Shown here: positions 27,101 through 33,595 of the stretch, piece after piece
Layout: each line of letters opens with the position of its first letter
Position numbering within the stretch: the first letter of the stretch is position 1
Source of the DNA: a virus
Strand: one strand, 5' to 3'
Virus record (IMG/VR): IMGVR_UViG_3300033145_001596
Coordinates: 1-44,722 of that record
DNA length: 44,722 nucleotides
Notes under the pieces: generated by a model
Databases searched by the model: none
What the model was told of the DNA's origin: nothing
What the model saw: only the letters and a program-made list of their open reading frames with translations
Position numbers and translations under genes: made by a program

Positions 27101-29519
27101 GATGCGGTCGATGTGGGGGCCTGAGAAGTGGGATGCACTCCTGAAGGCTCAGAAGGCGTTTTGGAAGATCCGCGAGACCATGGTCGTCGCCAAGGTCAGA
27201 CGGTCGGGCGTATTCAACAGGGAGCTTGCCGACAAGATCGCCGACAACGAGCATTATGCGACTTTTGAAGTGGCGGCCTATATCGACAAGAAGCACGGCA
27301 AGGGCAGCGGGCTCAAGATATACCGGCAGATCGGTACGCTTGCCCCGATAGCAGGCCCCTTTGAGGCAACGCTGCACAAGGATATGCAGTTAATGGCAGC
27401 GATCAACTGGAACGATGCCAAACGCCTCACAGTCGATATGCTGCTCGATCATTCGCCCGAATCAATACGGAAGCCGGCAACTGTCTACAACAGGCTCACG
27501 CAGCCTGAGACCGACCCTGACAACCCTGACAGGCGGCTCGTACTCGTGATGAGGGACAGCAAGGTCGTACCGTACTACATCGACAAGTGGATGAATGAGG
27601 CGTTCCAGCGGGAAGCTGACGGCGTGATTCGTGGGGTATCACTGGTATTGAGATCATTGGCTACGCCAGTCAAGGCTTTGTTCACAGGTATCAATCCCGG
27701 CTTCTGGACTTTCAACGTGGTCCGCGACTTCAACAGGGCAGCGCTGAACCTGCCCGGCGCCGGCAAGCTGATCGGCAAGGACAAAAAGCATATATGGAGT
27801 TTCCTCAATCAGTACCGCAAATCCATCGGCCCCGCCTTCAGGAGCGTCTACGGTATCCCTGACAGTGTGGTCGAGGAAATGCTCAAGGGCAATATGCTCA
27901 TCTCCGTGGCTGACTATGGCGGGCACACAGCCGAAGATACACGGCTTGAGCGACTGCTGACCATGTACACCGGGGTAAGCCGCAAGAAGTGGAACAATAA
28001 CATTACCAAGCCCTTCAGGGCGATGTTCCACCATTTCCTGCGTTTAGGTGAGGCGATTGAGCGGATTCCGAAGATCGCCGGCTACAAGTATCTCAAAGAG
28101 GCTTTCCCGGATATGCCCGACGTGATGATCGAGGACATGGTTCGCACGAAAGTGGGATCTCCGTCGTTTCTGACCAAGGGCAAGATCACGCCGATCACCA
28201 ACAGCATCTTTCTGTTCAGTAACCCGATGATACAGGCATGGCGGTCTGACATCGACATATGGAAAGAGCGGCCAGGGGAGAAGGCTTGGAATACAGTCAA
28301 GTTCACCCTGCTTCCCAAGGCGGCGGCGTGGGCGTTGCGTGCAGGTGTCATAACCGCCCTGATGATGTGGCTCTATGACGACGACGAGGAAGCCACACCC
28401 GTAAAGCTGGCAATGGCCTATGAGGATATGTTCAAGGGAATCTCAGAGTACGATCTCAGCAACTACCATTGCATCCCGATAGGCATGACCCCTGAAGGCA
28501 AGACGGTCTACATCCGAATGCCCCTCGATGAGAATCAGAGGTTCATCGGCGGGCTATTCTGGAAGATGATGAACGTCCAGCAGCAGAAGCTCGGGACCAT
28601 CCCCATGCTGTTCGACTACACCGCCGATCAGATGCCTGGGCTCAATCCGGTCTATGGCGTCTCGATGGCAGCCTTTGAATACCTAAATGGCACGAACCCC
28701 TACGACACCTTCAGGGACCGCAAGGCAATTGAAGAGAATCTGTTCAAGGCCCAAACCAGAGAAACGCATATCGCTTTCGGCAAGTGGGCGGCGAATCAGT
28801 TGGGCGGGCCGATTATTTATCGCTTCAAGACCAGCGACATGGATTCTGTCCGAACCGAACTGAGTAATGTGGCAGGCTTCGACTTCGAGACCCCTGTTAG
28901 CGTCCCAGGACTGACGACAGCACGCACAGCCCCCGTTGTCGGGAACATAGTCGGTCGGTGGATAAAAGTCTCAGACAGAGGCAATGCCGAGGCCATGCAG
29001 CGTATCAGTGCAGACGAACAGAAAGAAAACGCCAGGGTAAACGTACAGATTCGCAAGATCGCCGACAAGATGCGCAAAAGCAAGGACCTGACCAGCGCAG
29101 AACAAGCTCTGGCGGACGAATACCCCGAGAAGCTGAAGAAGCGAAGCAGCTACGTGAAATCCAAGGCCGGCAACGCCTACGAAAGATCACTGCTCTACGC
29201 AGACACCACAAAAGAGCGGCACAGGCTGCAATTAGAGATAGCGAAACGAGAAGGCCCCGACTTCGACCTGATACCATACATCGAAAAGGACATCGTGACG
29301 ATGGCGGATAAGCTGGCTCGAACCATCCCGGCGAAACGGGTGGACCGGCAAAAGTACCTTGCAGATCGCGAAGAAGCCCTGAAGTGGATGAAAGATCGAA
29401 ACGTAACAGCCGAAGATGTGGTCAAGCTCTACGTCCCCCACGTCAAAAAGAGCATCAAGACCCTGAAGGCGCGAGGGGAGAAGATGACGCGGCTCAGGCG
29501 GGCGATCAGGCAGTTGTGA
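21189..29519 (+). CDS. Giant polyvalent virion/ejection protein with clamp-like, PBECR, zincin and LPD38-like domains
   Basis: A 2776-residue protein, the largest in the window. The N-terminal ~500 residues are helical with hydrophobic segments. Residues ~980-1180 resemble the last two domains of a DnaN sliding clamp: LVATDGRRMF near 1015, FPHWQDIVP at 1053, VNPQFLIDS at 1131 and VIMPVNV near 1176. Residues ~1230-1355 match PBECR-type nuclease domains, with DAIRHIHKKHGD at 1257-1268 (His 1260, 1262, 1265). A zincin follows: HEIGH at 1566-1570 and a likely third ligand in ELYAEAM (1778-1784). The C-terminal ~700 residues include GINPGFWTFNVVRDFNRA near 2166, typical of LPD38, and a hydrophobic helix near 2375-2396. 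Polyvalent proteins are injected with DNA and act early in the new host. The domain calls come from motif reading; the clamp-like one is the least expected. Confidence 0.85.
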   Translation: MGMFATLLEEEQQATKPQGIFHDLISKEPPAKKRHIDKLFDEFMYGTGPKVDRDLVKEARIADFDKWASPDWKSSIPDEKDWYYSKKEQAANIADFERSRYRTRNGVSQRLSPEQREELARQGLTPSEPGPTAYLHHGPANYPGREDYIRSGAKPIGAKENLMRGNFWEKLPFSPAKAAELLGVWDAVKRLNSDDFSWYSEKYGYDEAKGKLRDQRVVSEFFNAMQEQSVRGKTFMAEVGSGVAELPAWMIEFWVTGGLAKLGSKAATKAGMKFMSKYVKTVAGRKALKMALRVGAATVITPTIRTLQQPHRVTEGAIENMIQGDGTVEAWLKAGVANNIENWSEEMGGYITKGLRKAPGTKQVMGIWDDFVKQRFIAKGGTAAAYAKIIKKGGYDGLIGEFGEEWVGGMSQALLGTETYGAEQTGDFLKDTQARLIAGAKALAKQTPSMATTLSVPGLLGGSVNMASRMRGKYLDYNYPGRLDIADQGKFKDQAMTEQGADMVMALAPQVAHDIARKIQPSRKDLLNLGVKGWTADEREAFAEKLRGAARRQKDTGYAERQRELIQEEVTFAQRMQETDPAELTRLAETGDPYAQYEIDRRRKGYQQADPLSMQRYAEENIRAKADQDIQQDIPGEPQGAGRAGVTTGRVETEVDETIPDETKPPKTETEVPKDEATAKASQVSRRQAYQNYREAMPDATDEEIVSAMIKDGIEPPPENLEPFKHLPAVQNVLADQDTKRKAAKVRAESKAAATEKQTIKLDSLAGKIPENLETKTNEQLLSLMKRTRHSTVETAAGKVLRSRGFWVLNGKLEPVEVEPEKEIEHEQEAITEPTPSPEVDQGETGKPVAENTPTGKLDPTDLGQAIEITKLHAAWVAGGSKYDLRNVWEGVHGRKWNAKEGKYEPGEVEYTPEQVDAAYRLVQKPIPSPMADVNLFAMPGKEAQLQAIAEKMRRQKPQKKKKGRLAKPKPLPKAKTKKTDHIKAVYVATSGDVTESRYGINGIFVEGDNLVATDGRRMFIAEGKWGKDGIYLDKTSLKNGVLGKTDKTGAKFPHWQDIVPYVSSRDAIIVEDFSKVWRHVHQAALMANEDSAGLVILANKDGSLGFATASPEVGHSEVNVWPGAEILGAVNPQFLIDSIAFHAKRGNESFEFYFQHPERPILTRSSDGKTSTVIMPVNVGEPSEAIKEATGGTEQPQKEQDAFAADIEKLYEEALSQPDSKRAVEYGQVTPEMANRIKDATGRDVSGYSLQINSDAIRHIHKKHGDQGAEEGRGQFVIGLGEIESIPQMVEGFDSVAVEKTGEGQDAFVFTKRMNGKSVVITVIGTKKERLSVRSMRILKNGRSLNAAQGNPELDVQNATGSIDNIRQKKGKVKSEGEKQQKKRGRKPTEPVTEEKADEVTEADYEEVDLDSDGASGAFVNQYAAERPEPGTNPTPPAERNTADNAVFNVIDLVKLARDLNAGKYPKIVAKIKAARGEALGIFQHDKKTGRIKLKADIFIGPAIKVVVTRSNKADAVIEQLLYIFEQQGMKRDDISVRKEREGVGKTRITFYKKDPNYAASILAHEIGHLVDWVPDKMVKGRGNILGRIASLKNFTKHQLEAYPGGPGPLSKKEKARLKRLAKKMLSGSYEIEVDEYIEKTFGIKPEDVVAVLNTIASEMHKVDPKLHKFIAEADRKLKKSIFVEAMRGKLHESLKGFGKTVREKTGRKIKQTIEQDSSPEAIAAKYRELFEEEIKKRMLLDRETIMEELQKLTKWWNPFNEYKSAKYTAYRYSSPELYAEAMSVLLNNPRALRDKAPEFYRAFFGWLSNKPEMEEAYNAIIDEIKAGNSVEGGAVRLREGFRQAEKAHANARKKRGLKVFDLLKNTFRIGLLDRAAAVKTAARPLTKGGDVRAEHDPGLAIDRATYSNSEHEAYLAQIKWNVVKVLGDVNLTAEDLNEYLFHQRVINDRGEFANPQGFTPKTSKLRLGEMRSMWGPEKWDALLKAQKAFWKIRETMVVAKVRRSGVFNRELADKIADNEHYATFEVAAYIDKKHGKGSGLKIYRQIGTLAPIAGPFEATLHKDMQLMAAINWNDAKRLTVDMLLDHSPESIRKPATVYNRLTQPETDPDNPDRRLVLVMRDSKVVPYYIDKWMNEAFQREADGVIRGVSLVLRSLATPVKALFTGINPGFWTFNVVRDFNRAALNLPGAGKLIGKDKKHIWSFLNQYRKSIGPAFRSVYGIPDSVVEEMLKGNMLISVADYGGHTAEDTRLERLLTMYTGVSRKKWNNNITKPFRAMFHHFLRLGEAIERIPKIAGYKYLKEAFPDMPDVMIEDMVRTKVGSPSFLTKGKITPITNSIFLFSNPMIQAWRSDIDIWKERPGEKAWNTVKFTLLPKAAAWALRAGVITALMMWLYDDDEEATPVKLAMAYEDMFKGISEYDLSNYHCIPIGMTPEGKTVYIRMPLDENQRFIGGLFWKMMNVQQQKLGTIPMLFDYTADQMPGLNPVYGVSMAAFEYLNGTNPYDTFRDRKAIEENLFKAQTRETHIAFGKWAANQLGGPIIYRFKTSDMDSVRTELSNVAGFDFETPVSVPGLTTARTAPVVGNIVGRWIKVSDRGNAEAMQRISADEQKENARVNVQIRKIADKMRKSKDLTSAEQALADEYPEKLKKRSSYVKSKAGNAYERSLLYADTTKERHRLQLEIAKREGPDFDLIPYIEKDIVTMADKLARTIPAKRVDRQKYLADREEALKWMKDRNVTAEDVVKLYVPHVKKSIKTLKARGEKMTRLRRAIRQL

Positions 29520-29521
29520 GC

Positions 29522-29950
29522 CTAACCGTCAACGCTGCGGGCCTCCGGTTCCTGCTGAGCCTTCAACCCGTCAATGAAGATGCCGACAGCATAATCAGCC
29601 ATTAGAGCAGGCAAATCGAACGATGTACGCGGCAGACCCGGCTCAATAAAGTCGCCACAGCACCACTTCTCCACACCGTCAAGGAAAACACGGCAAATCT
29701 TGTATGCGTCGTATTCGAGGCTGACGACCCGTGTGGCTCCGCCGGCAGCCGGGTCAGCGGCAAACAGAGCCTCCCGGTCAACCTTGAACAGGGCGGCAAG
29801 CTGGTCAACGCGATGGGCTTTCGGAACGTGGCGGCCCGTCTCCCATTGATTAACCTGGCTGAGCGCGGCGTCGATCTCGTCGGCAACCTGCTGCTGCGTC
29901 AGTCCCTTAGCGTTGCGAAGGTGCTTTAGTTTCTTGCCTGAGAATTTCAT
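29522..29950 (-). CDS. XRE-family transcriptional regulator
   Basis: A 142-residue protein. Residues ~5-58 form a classic Cro/CI-type helix-turn-helix (KLKHLRNAKGLTQQQVADEI, then LSQVNQWETGRHVPKAHRV). The C-terminal ~85 residues (VVSLEYDAYKICRVFLDGVE) have no recognised fold and lack a LexA-type Ser/Lys protease pattern. The start overlaps the integrase stop in an ATGA, so the two are one leftward operon; an ATG six bases upstream is also possible. It may be the lysogeny repressor or an integrase regulator. It ends two bases from the giant gene's stop, with no visible terminator between the convergent genes. Confidence 0.85.
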   Translation of the reverse strand: MKFSGKKLKHLRNAKGLTQQQVADEIDAALSQVNQWETGRHVPKAHRVDQLAALFKVDREALFAADPAAGGATRVVSLEYDAYKICRVFLDGVEKWCCGDFIEPGLPRTSFDLPALMADYAVGIFIDGLKAQQEPEARSVDG

Positions 29951-30975
29951 TTCCATTCAAGCCATTCCTTAACAGGTAATTGATTAACTCGCACCTTTTG
30001 GATTAACGACAGGTCTGAGTAGTATTGCTGGGTAACATTTGTGCTGCTGTGCTCGAGCGCACGAGCGGCGGCCTGCAATCCGTCCGCCAGGCCCATAAGC
30101 GTGCCATGCGTCCGTCGGAAGTCTTGCCGTGTTATCTTGAAATTCGTGATCTTGCCGTCGATCTTCTCGGCATAGCCAGCCCGCAGGCGAAGGGCGTCCC
30201 ATTCTTTGCGGACATTTATATCTGGAAACAGCCGACCATTTTGTTGACTGCAACAATATGGTTCAAGCACTGGCATCAAAGCATCCGGCAAGGGCTTGAC
30301 ATCCACCTTGCCCGTCTTTTGGGACCGTGTAGCCACCTGCTGGCCCGCCACGTCCACATCGGCGGATTGCAGGGCTTCTACGTCATTCCGACGCAGGCCC
30401 GTCACAAGGCTCAGCAGCACGCGCATACGCCAAATCTCAGTAGGGCAGTGCCGCAGGAGGGTGTGGACCTGCGAAACGGATAATGACGGGTGATGCTGCC
30501 GCGCAACCTTCAGCTTCTTGAGTTTAATTCCGCCCCGGATATATCTGTTTTCGACGGCCCATGCGACGAAGGCTTTAAGATTTGAGATGTCTTTATTTAC
30601 GGTCCAGCGACCTACAGCCTGTTGGCGCTCGACGATGAAGTGGTTGATGTTGACTTGAGTCAAATCCTTTGAGCTTGCCGGCAGGATGAGTTTGGCGAAA
30701 TTGTTGACTGTCCAGATCGCCTGATACCGGGCTTCTTCTGTACAACCCCGCACAAGAAAAGTGTGCTCGTATTCTTTGACCATGTAAAGCCATTTGGCTG
30801 GAACTGGGTCGGTGAATACATCGTTGTTCAGGCGGTAGTAGAGCATCTTGGCGTAGTGGTCAGCCAGAGATTTCTTCTTGAACCCCTTCGCCCGCTCCCG
30901 TCCCCTGTCATACCATTTAACGAAATAGTAAGGACCAGAGGGCAAAATCCGAGTATCAACCCGAGTTTTTCGCAT
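29947..30975 (-). CDS. int: Tyrosine recombinase integrase
   Basis: A 342-residue phage-type integrase that recombines attP with a host attB. Residues ~1-60 form a small basic arm-binding domain (VDTRILPSGPYYFVKWYDRG), ~65-160 the SAM-like core-binding domain, and ~165-330 the catalytic domain. Catalytic residues seen: Arg 195/196 in VTGLRRNDVE, Lys 220 in SQKTGK, Arg 287 and His 290 in QDFRRTHGT, His 309 in ALEHSS and the nucleophile at Tyr 318 in QQYYSD. The second-box His is replaced by Gln (284), a known variation. It reads away from the tRNA-Thr half-site 70 bases upstream, so after integration the host tRNA promoter could drive it. Confidence 0.95.
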   Translation of the reverse strand: MRKTRVDTRILPSGPYYFVKWYDRGRERAKGFKKKSLADHYAKMLYYRLNNDVFTDPVPAKWLYMVKEYEHTFLVRGCTEEARYQAIWTVNNFAKLILPASSKDLTQVNINHFIVERQQAVGRWTVNKDISNLKAFVAWAVENRYIRGGIKLKKLKVARQHHPSLSVSQVHTLLRHCPTEIWRMRVLLSLVTGLRRNDVEALQSADVDVAGQQVATRSQKTGKVDVKPLPDALMPVLEPYCCSQQNGRLFPDINVRKEWDALRLRAGYAEKIDGKITNFKITRQDFRRTHGTLMGLADGLQAAARALEHSSTNVTQQYYSDLSLIQKVRVNQLPVKEWLEWK

Positions 30976-30999
30976 ACTGACATACCCCTGACTGCATCA

Positions 31000-31030
31000 A
31001 CGTAACTCTCTATACGCTCGTCAGTTACGT
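31000..31030. promoter_or_regulatory. Inverted repeat beside attP
   Basis: ACGTAACT (31000-31007) and AGTTACGT (31023-31030) form a perfect 8-bp inverted repeat with a 15-base spacer. It lies between the integrase start and the tRNA-derived core. This is where arm-type integrase sites, an excisionase site or an int operator would be expected. Confidence 0.45.
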
Positions 31031-31045
31031 CGTTTTCTCACCATC

Positions 31046-31082
31046 TTACAAAACCAGTGCTCTACCGTTGAGCTACGTTGGC
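31046..31082 (-). other. attP core candidate: 5' half of tRNA-Thr(UGU)
   Basis: On the minus strand 37 bases match tRNA positions 1-38: acceptor strand GCCAACG, TA, D-arm GCTC-AACGGTA-GAGC, A, anticodon strand CTGGT and loop TTTGTAA (anticodon UGU). After position 38 the match ends; the next bases GATGG cannot pair with CTGGT, and there is no T-arm. So this is a half tRNA, not a gene. A tRNA fragment just upstream of an integrase is the usual sign of an attachment core. Here it ends in the anticodon loop and carries the 5' side, which is less common than the 3' side. Confidence 0.75.
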
Positions 31083-31099
31083 AACGCTTTTACGGGGCC

Positions 31100-31801
31100 T
31101 TAACCCCGGTATCGATTACACGACAGACCCGCTTCCTGAAAGAAGCACTGGCAAAACCCTGACATAAATCCGTGTGTTAAATCCATCATTTCGCCTGCCT
31201 CAAGACGATTTATGCTCGCGCCCCCGTCGCTTCTGCGGCCAATCGGGTTCGCCATCAGGTAGTCGTTGATGAATGTGTCAACTAAGTCTTTGACTTGCTG
31301 TCGAACACGTTCCCTGAAAACGTTTTCGCTGCACCAGCCTGTCATTCCTTTACTCCACGTCGTCGCTTGGTTTGACAAACTGGGCATCCTTTGAAGATAA
31401 ACTTTTTGCTTAAAGTCTAAACGTATAGAAAAACAAAAGAAAGATCCCTGGGTCGCTTTGCCGCCGCCGATGCCTATAGCCAATGCAGCCTTATCTTCTG
31501 AGGCGGTCCACCCGTCGTAACGATTCACATGGATACCAGCTAAGCGTAGTTTCAATTCAGCGACATCCATCAATCCCTCCACAGTCAATCCCGCAGCCTT
31601 CGCATCGTCCCCCAACTCGTTAATGGCGACGCAAATACCCTTAACGCCGTACAGACCCTGTACGTCTTCACGCAACGCCAATAACCGGTTTGCCTCTGAC
31701 CAAGCCTTGTATGCTTCGGCTGCTTCAGCCTCCGATTTGTCATCCTGTGGAATGCCGATAGTGGAGATTGCAGCAAGCCCTAACCATAACAATACTTTCA
31801 T
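31100..31801 (-). CDS. Secreted protein of unknown function (probable cargo gene)
   Basis: A 233-residue protein with a signal peptide (MKVLLWLGLAAISTIGIPQ). The mature part contains LYGVKGICVAINELGDDAKA, ELKLRLAGIHVNRYDGW, KQKVYLQRMP, TTWSKGMTGW and LVDTFINDYLMANP. This is a pattern I associate with exported bacterial proteins of unknown role, in which a variable first half is followed by QxVxLxR and a terminal FINDYL-ANP helix. Placement next to attP on the strand of the integrase is typical of lysogenic-conversion genes. The ATG at 31801 is preferred; an upstream TTG would disrupt the signal peptide. Confidence 0.7.
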   Translation of the reverse strand: MKVLLWLGLAAISTIGIPQDDKSEAEAAEAYKAWSEANRLLALREDVQGLYGVKGICVAINELGDDAKAAGLTVEGLMDVAELKLRLAGIHVNRYDGWTASEDKAALAIGIGGGKATQGSFFCFSIRLDFKQKVYLQRMPSLSNQATTWSKGMTGWCSENVFRERVRQQVKDLVDTFINDYLMANPIGRRSDGGASINRLEAGEMMDLTHGFMSGFCQCFFQEAGLSCNRYRG

Positions 31802-31823
31802 TTTCCTTGCCTCCAAGCCTTTT

Positions 31824-31889
31824 TCAGAATAACCGGCAAATCCAATACACCAATAACACCACAGCGCCGACCACCAGCGAAAATTTCAT
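31824..31889 (-). CDS. Possible tiny membrane peptide (21 aa)
   Basis: MKFSLVVGAVVLLVYWIC followed by RLF and a stop. It is a single hydrophobic helix preceded by GGGAGCGG eight bases upstream, a good ribosome binding site. It ends 23 bases before the secreted-protein start. It could be a small membrane peptide or a translational leader. Its size makes it uncertain. Confidence 0.25.
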   Translation of the reverse strand: MKFSLVVGAVVLLVYWICRLF

Positions 31890-32060
31890 GTTCCGCTCCC
31901 AGTGCCTTGGCGACATCACGTGATCGGCCTTTCAAAAAAAACTTTCGCTCGCAATCCCCGACGCCTTCCGCACTTACAAGAAGTTGTATCTTTTCAAACT
32001 TTTTCGGCTTTACAACATGGGGGCCAACCCTTATGTTGTTCTACGTGGCGGCCTGTGACT
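31890..32060. other. Gene-free stretch
   Basis: No supported gene is seen. The minus strand has an open frame of about 75 codons without a usable early start. The plus strand has an inverted repeat ACAACAT...ATGTTGT (about 32014-32041). This probably holds the promoter for the leftward cargo gene. Confidence 0.35.
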
Positions 32061-32096
32061 AAAAAACAACGCCGTGGTCGGTAGAAACCGCATGGC
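32061..32096 (-). terminator. Terminator for the leftward regulator gene
   Basis: On the minus strand GCC-ATG-CGGT, loop TTCT, ACCG-ACCAC-GGC form an imperfect stem followed by GTTG-free spacing and six T (complement of 32061-32066). It lies about 105 bases after the stop of the 32202-32729 gene. Confidence 0.5.
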
Positions 32097-32104
32097 CGCT
32101 GTAA

Positions 32105-32122
32105 CTCCTTATGGATAAGGAG
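32105..32122. promoter_or_regulatory. Palindrome covering a ribosome binding site
   Basis: CTCCTTATGGATAAGGAG is a perfect 8-bp inverted repeat with a two-base centre. On the plus strand its right arm is an AAGGAG placed four bases before ATG 32126. If transcribed it would hide that site in a hairpin. Confidence 0.4.
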
Positions 32123-32125
32123 CCT

Positions 32126-32314
32126 ATGATGAGCAAGACCACCGAAGCAGTTCAAGACGTCCACACCCATAACTTCCACGAACACAAACTGGCACACGAC
32201 ATCACCCAGCTTTTGGGCGATTTCCGCCAGCCTTTTTTGGACGAGCTTTACGACGATCTACTTTGTCTGCAGCGCGAAGGGCGACATGTCCATAATCACC
32301 GACTTCGCCTTTGA
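32126..32314 (+). CDS. Doubtful small ORF overlapping the regulator gene
   Basis: Sixty-two codons (MMSKTTEAVQDVHTHNFHEH start) with AAGGAG nearby. The second half is antisense to the C-terminus of the leftward regulator gene, and no motif is recognised. The ribosome binding site is its only support. Confidence 0.22.
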   Translation: MMSKTTEAVQDVHTHNFHEHKLAHDITQLLGDFRQPFLDELYDDLLCLQREGRHVHNHRLRL

Positions 32315-32729
32315 GGGTCTCCGTGACCAACTCGTGAATGCGAGCACGCTGCTTATCTGTCGCACCAGAAGCATAACGCGACCACATAGCCTCAAGGGCC
32401 GCAGGCTTCTCGTCAGCGGAGAGCAGGGAAAAGACGCGACACGCTTCCTCTGGGGTAGGCACAATATCCTTGACCTCGCCCTCGAAAATGTCGCCGCGTT
32501 CCTGAAGAAGCCGCACGAATAGGTCTAAAAAATTCTCGTCAGTTTGGGATTTGTTGGCTAATCGCACCTGCACATCCAAGGGCAGGTCAACCCACAACCG
32601 GACTGCTGCTCGCAACGATCTTTTCTTCTTCGAATCCGCCTCTTCTGCCTGTCGCTTGAACTTTGCAACCAAAGCGTCGGGCAGTTCCGCACCCAACATT
32701 ATTTCGCCTGGTGTTTTTGCCATAAACAT
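32202..32729 (-). CDS. RHH-like regulator, leftward member of a paralogous set
   Basis: A 175-residue protein. Residues ~8-60 (EIMLGAELPDALVAKFKRQA, then LRAAVRLWVDLPLDVQVRLA) and TDENFLDLFV closely resemble the small protein at 33356-33595 (RLWADLPPDLQMKLYQ, SSENFLDLLM). A short beta strand followed by two helices suggests a ribbon-helix-helix-like DNA-binding fold. The C-terminal ~100 residues are extra, with a Lys/Arg-rich tail (DRRKARPKKAGGNRPKAG). It is transcribed away from the four related genes, like a repressor opposite its antagonists. ATG 32729 has AAGGA seven bases upstream. The fold is an inference. Confidence 0.7.
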   Translation of the reverse strand: MFMAKTPGEIMLGAELPDALVAKFKRQAEEADSKKKRSLRAAVRLWVDLPLDVQVRLANKSQTDENFLDLFVRLLQERGDIFEGEVKDIVPTPEEACRVFSLLSADEKPAALEAMWSRYASGATDKQRARIHELVTETLKGEVGDYGHVALRAADKVDRRKARPKKAGGNRPKAG

Positions 32730-32740
32730 AGGGTAGTCCT

Positions 32741-32798
32741 TATCTTACGAAAGATACATTAAAATTTAATAAAATTTTCTGTAATTTTCTTAAGAAAA
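32741..32798. promoter_or_regulatory. Operator-like inverted repeats in divergent region
   Basis: Within an AT-rich intergenic region are TATCTT-ACGA-AAGATA (32741-32756), TTTTCTGTA (32775-32783) and the perfect palindrome TTTTCTTAAGAAAA (32785-32798). The TTTTCTGTA word recurs inverted as TACAGAAAA at 32835-32843, just after the rightward -10. Such spaced symmetric sites fit dimeric regulators controlling both directions. Confidence 0.55.
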
Positions 32799-32801
32799 CA
32801 C

Positions 32802-32830
32802 TTGCCTTGGACCGATATGTGGATTATATT
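32802..32830 (+). promoter_or_regulatory. Rightward sigma70-type promoter
   Basis: -35 TTGCCT (32802-32807), exactly 17 bases, then -10 TATATT (32825-32830). Transcription would begin near 32837, about 23 bases before the first gene of the regulator/Cas12-like operon. The inverted copy TACAGAAAA overlaps the expected start point, suggesting repression there. Confidence 0.7.
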
Positions 32831-32859
32831 TTCGTACAGAAAACATAAGGAGCGGATAT

Positions 32860-33075
32860 ATGGCCAATGGCAAAGACGTAAAAATACTTCAAATTCAACT
32901 CCCTGCTGACCTGTACGATCGTTTTTCGGCGAGTAATCTCCGGCGTGAATGCCAGACGGACGTCGAAGCCATCCGTGGCATGCTAAGGATTGTACTTGAT
33001 TCAGAGCAGGCTTGTCAACAAGTAAATCCCTCGCCTGTGGGTGGGGAAAGTACTGAGGCGGAGGCGGGGGTTTGA
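32860..33075 (+). CDS. Small RHH-like protein A
   Basis: A 71-residue protein with ILQIQLPADLYDRFSASN then VEAIRGMLRIVLDSEQAC, fitting a beta-alpha-alpha ribbon-helix-helix pattern. AAGGAG lies eight bases before the ATG. It is the first gene after the promoter, and its TGA overlaps the next ATG (TGATG). It is the most distant member of the set, so paralogy is less sure for it than for the others. Confidence 0.65.
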   Translation: MANGKDVKILQIQLPADLYDRFSASNLRRECQTDVEAIRGMLRIVLDSEQACQQVNPSPVGGESTEAEAGV

Positions 33076-33359
33076 TGAAGAAGAAGGCCGCAAAAAAAAA
33101 TCAGTTCAATGTACATGTACATGTGGATGAGGATATTGCCGCGCAATTCGAGAAATGGCAAAGAACTATAACAGGCACAAAGGGAGATAAATTGGGTGCT
33201 GCACTGTTAGCGGTGGAAGCCTTGTTTCGCTTCAACGAGACGATTGTTTACCGATTGATGGCCGCGGGCGTGACTGTTGAGAAAGCAATGTCGCTTATCC
33301 GAGAGGGGATGATGGAAGCCAGCACAGACAACCAGCAAAATACGGAGGTGGGGTCGTGA
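33075..33359 (+). CDS. Small RHH-like protein B
   Basis: A 94-residue protein with a basic start (MKKKAAKKNQFNVHVHV), then DEDIAAQFEKWQRTITGTKG and LGAALLAVEALFRFNETIVY. The pattern of a strand, an amphipathic helix with F-x-x-W and a second Ala/Leu-rich helix is shared with the neighbours. It is coupled at both ends (TGATG before, GTGA after). A DNA-binding role is inferred. Confidence 0.65.
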   Translation: MKKKAAKKNQFNVHVHVDEDIAAQFEKWQRTITGTKGDKLGAALLAVEALFRFNETIVYRLMAAGVTVEKAMSLIREGMMEASTDNQQNTEVGS

Positions 33360-33595
33360 CACAGGATGAAACAAAATATGTGGGCGGGCCGATTCCGAGC
33401 AAACTGAAGGACCAGATCGAACAGCAATGCGGCGATTTCGGCCTCAAGGTCGGTCGTGTGGTAGTCGCAATGTCGCGGCTGTGGGCTGACTTGCCACCGG
33501 ATTTGCAGATGAAGCTCTACCAGCGAATCAACAGCAGTGAGAACTTCTTAGACCTGTTGATGGGCAGTATTTCAGATGCGGAGGTGCAGGCATGA
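33356..33595 (+). CDS. Small RHH-like protein C
   Basis: A 79-residue protein starting at GTG with GGAGGTGGGG just upstream, overlapping the previous stop (GTGA). The motif GGPIPSKLKDQIEQQCGDFG then VAMSRLWADLPPDLQMKLYQ and SSENFLDLLM is closest to the leftward regulator's N-terminal region, making common descent likely. It lacks that protein's 100-residue C-terminal extension. It could compete with it for DNA or form mixed dimers. Confidence 0.7.
   Translation: MTQDETKYVGGPIPSKLKDQIEQQCGDFGLKVGRVVVAMSRLWADLPPDLQMKLYQRINSSENFLDLLMGSISDAEVQA

Noticed and set aside
31046-31082. Complete tRNA-Thr gene
   Set aside because: The match stops after the anticodon loop; the following bases do not pair with the anticodon stem and there is no T-arm or 3' acceptor strand.
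31798-32030. Minus-strand open frame of about 75 codons with protein-like text (SAEGVGDCERKFFLKGRS)
   Set aside because: It has an in-frame stop upstream and no ATG, GTG or early TTG start. It overlaps the start of the secreted-protein gene, so it may at most be a gene remnant.
32012-32035. Words resembling the CRISPR repeat (TTTACAAC and CCAACCC)
   Set aside because: The match is short and in a different order, and it does not form an anti-repeat, so it is not called a tracrRNA.
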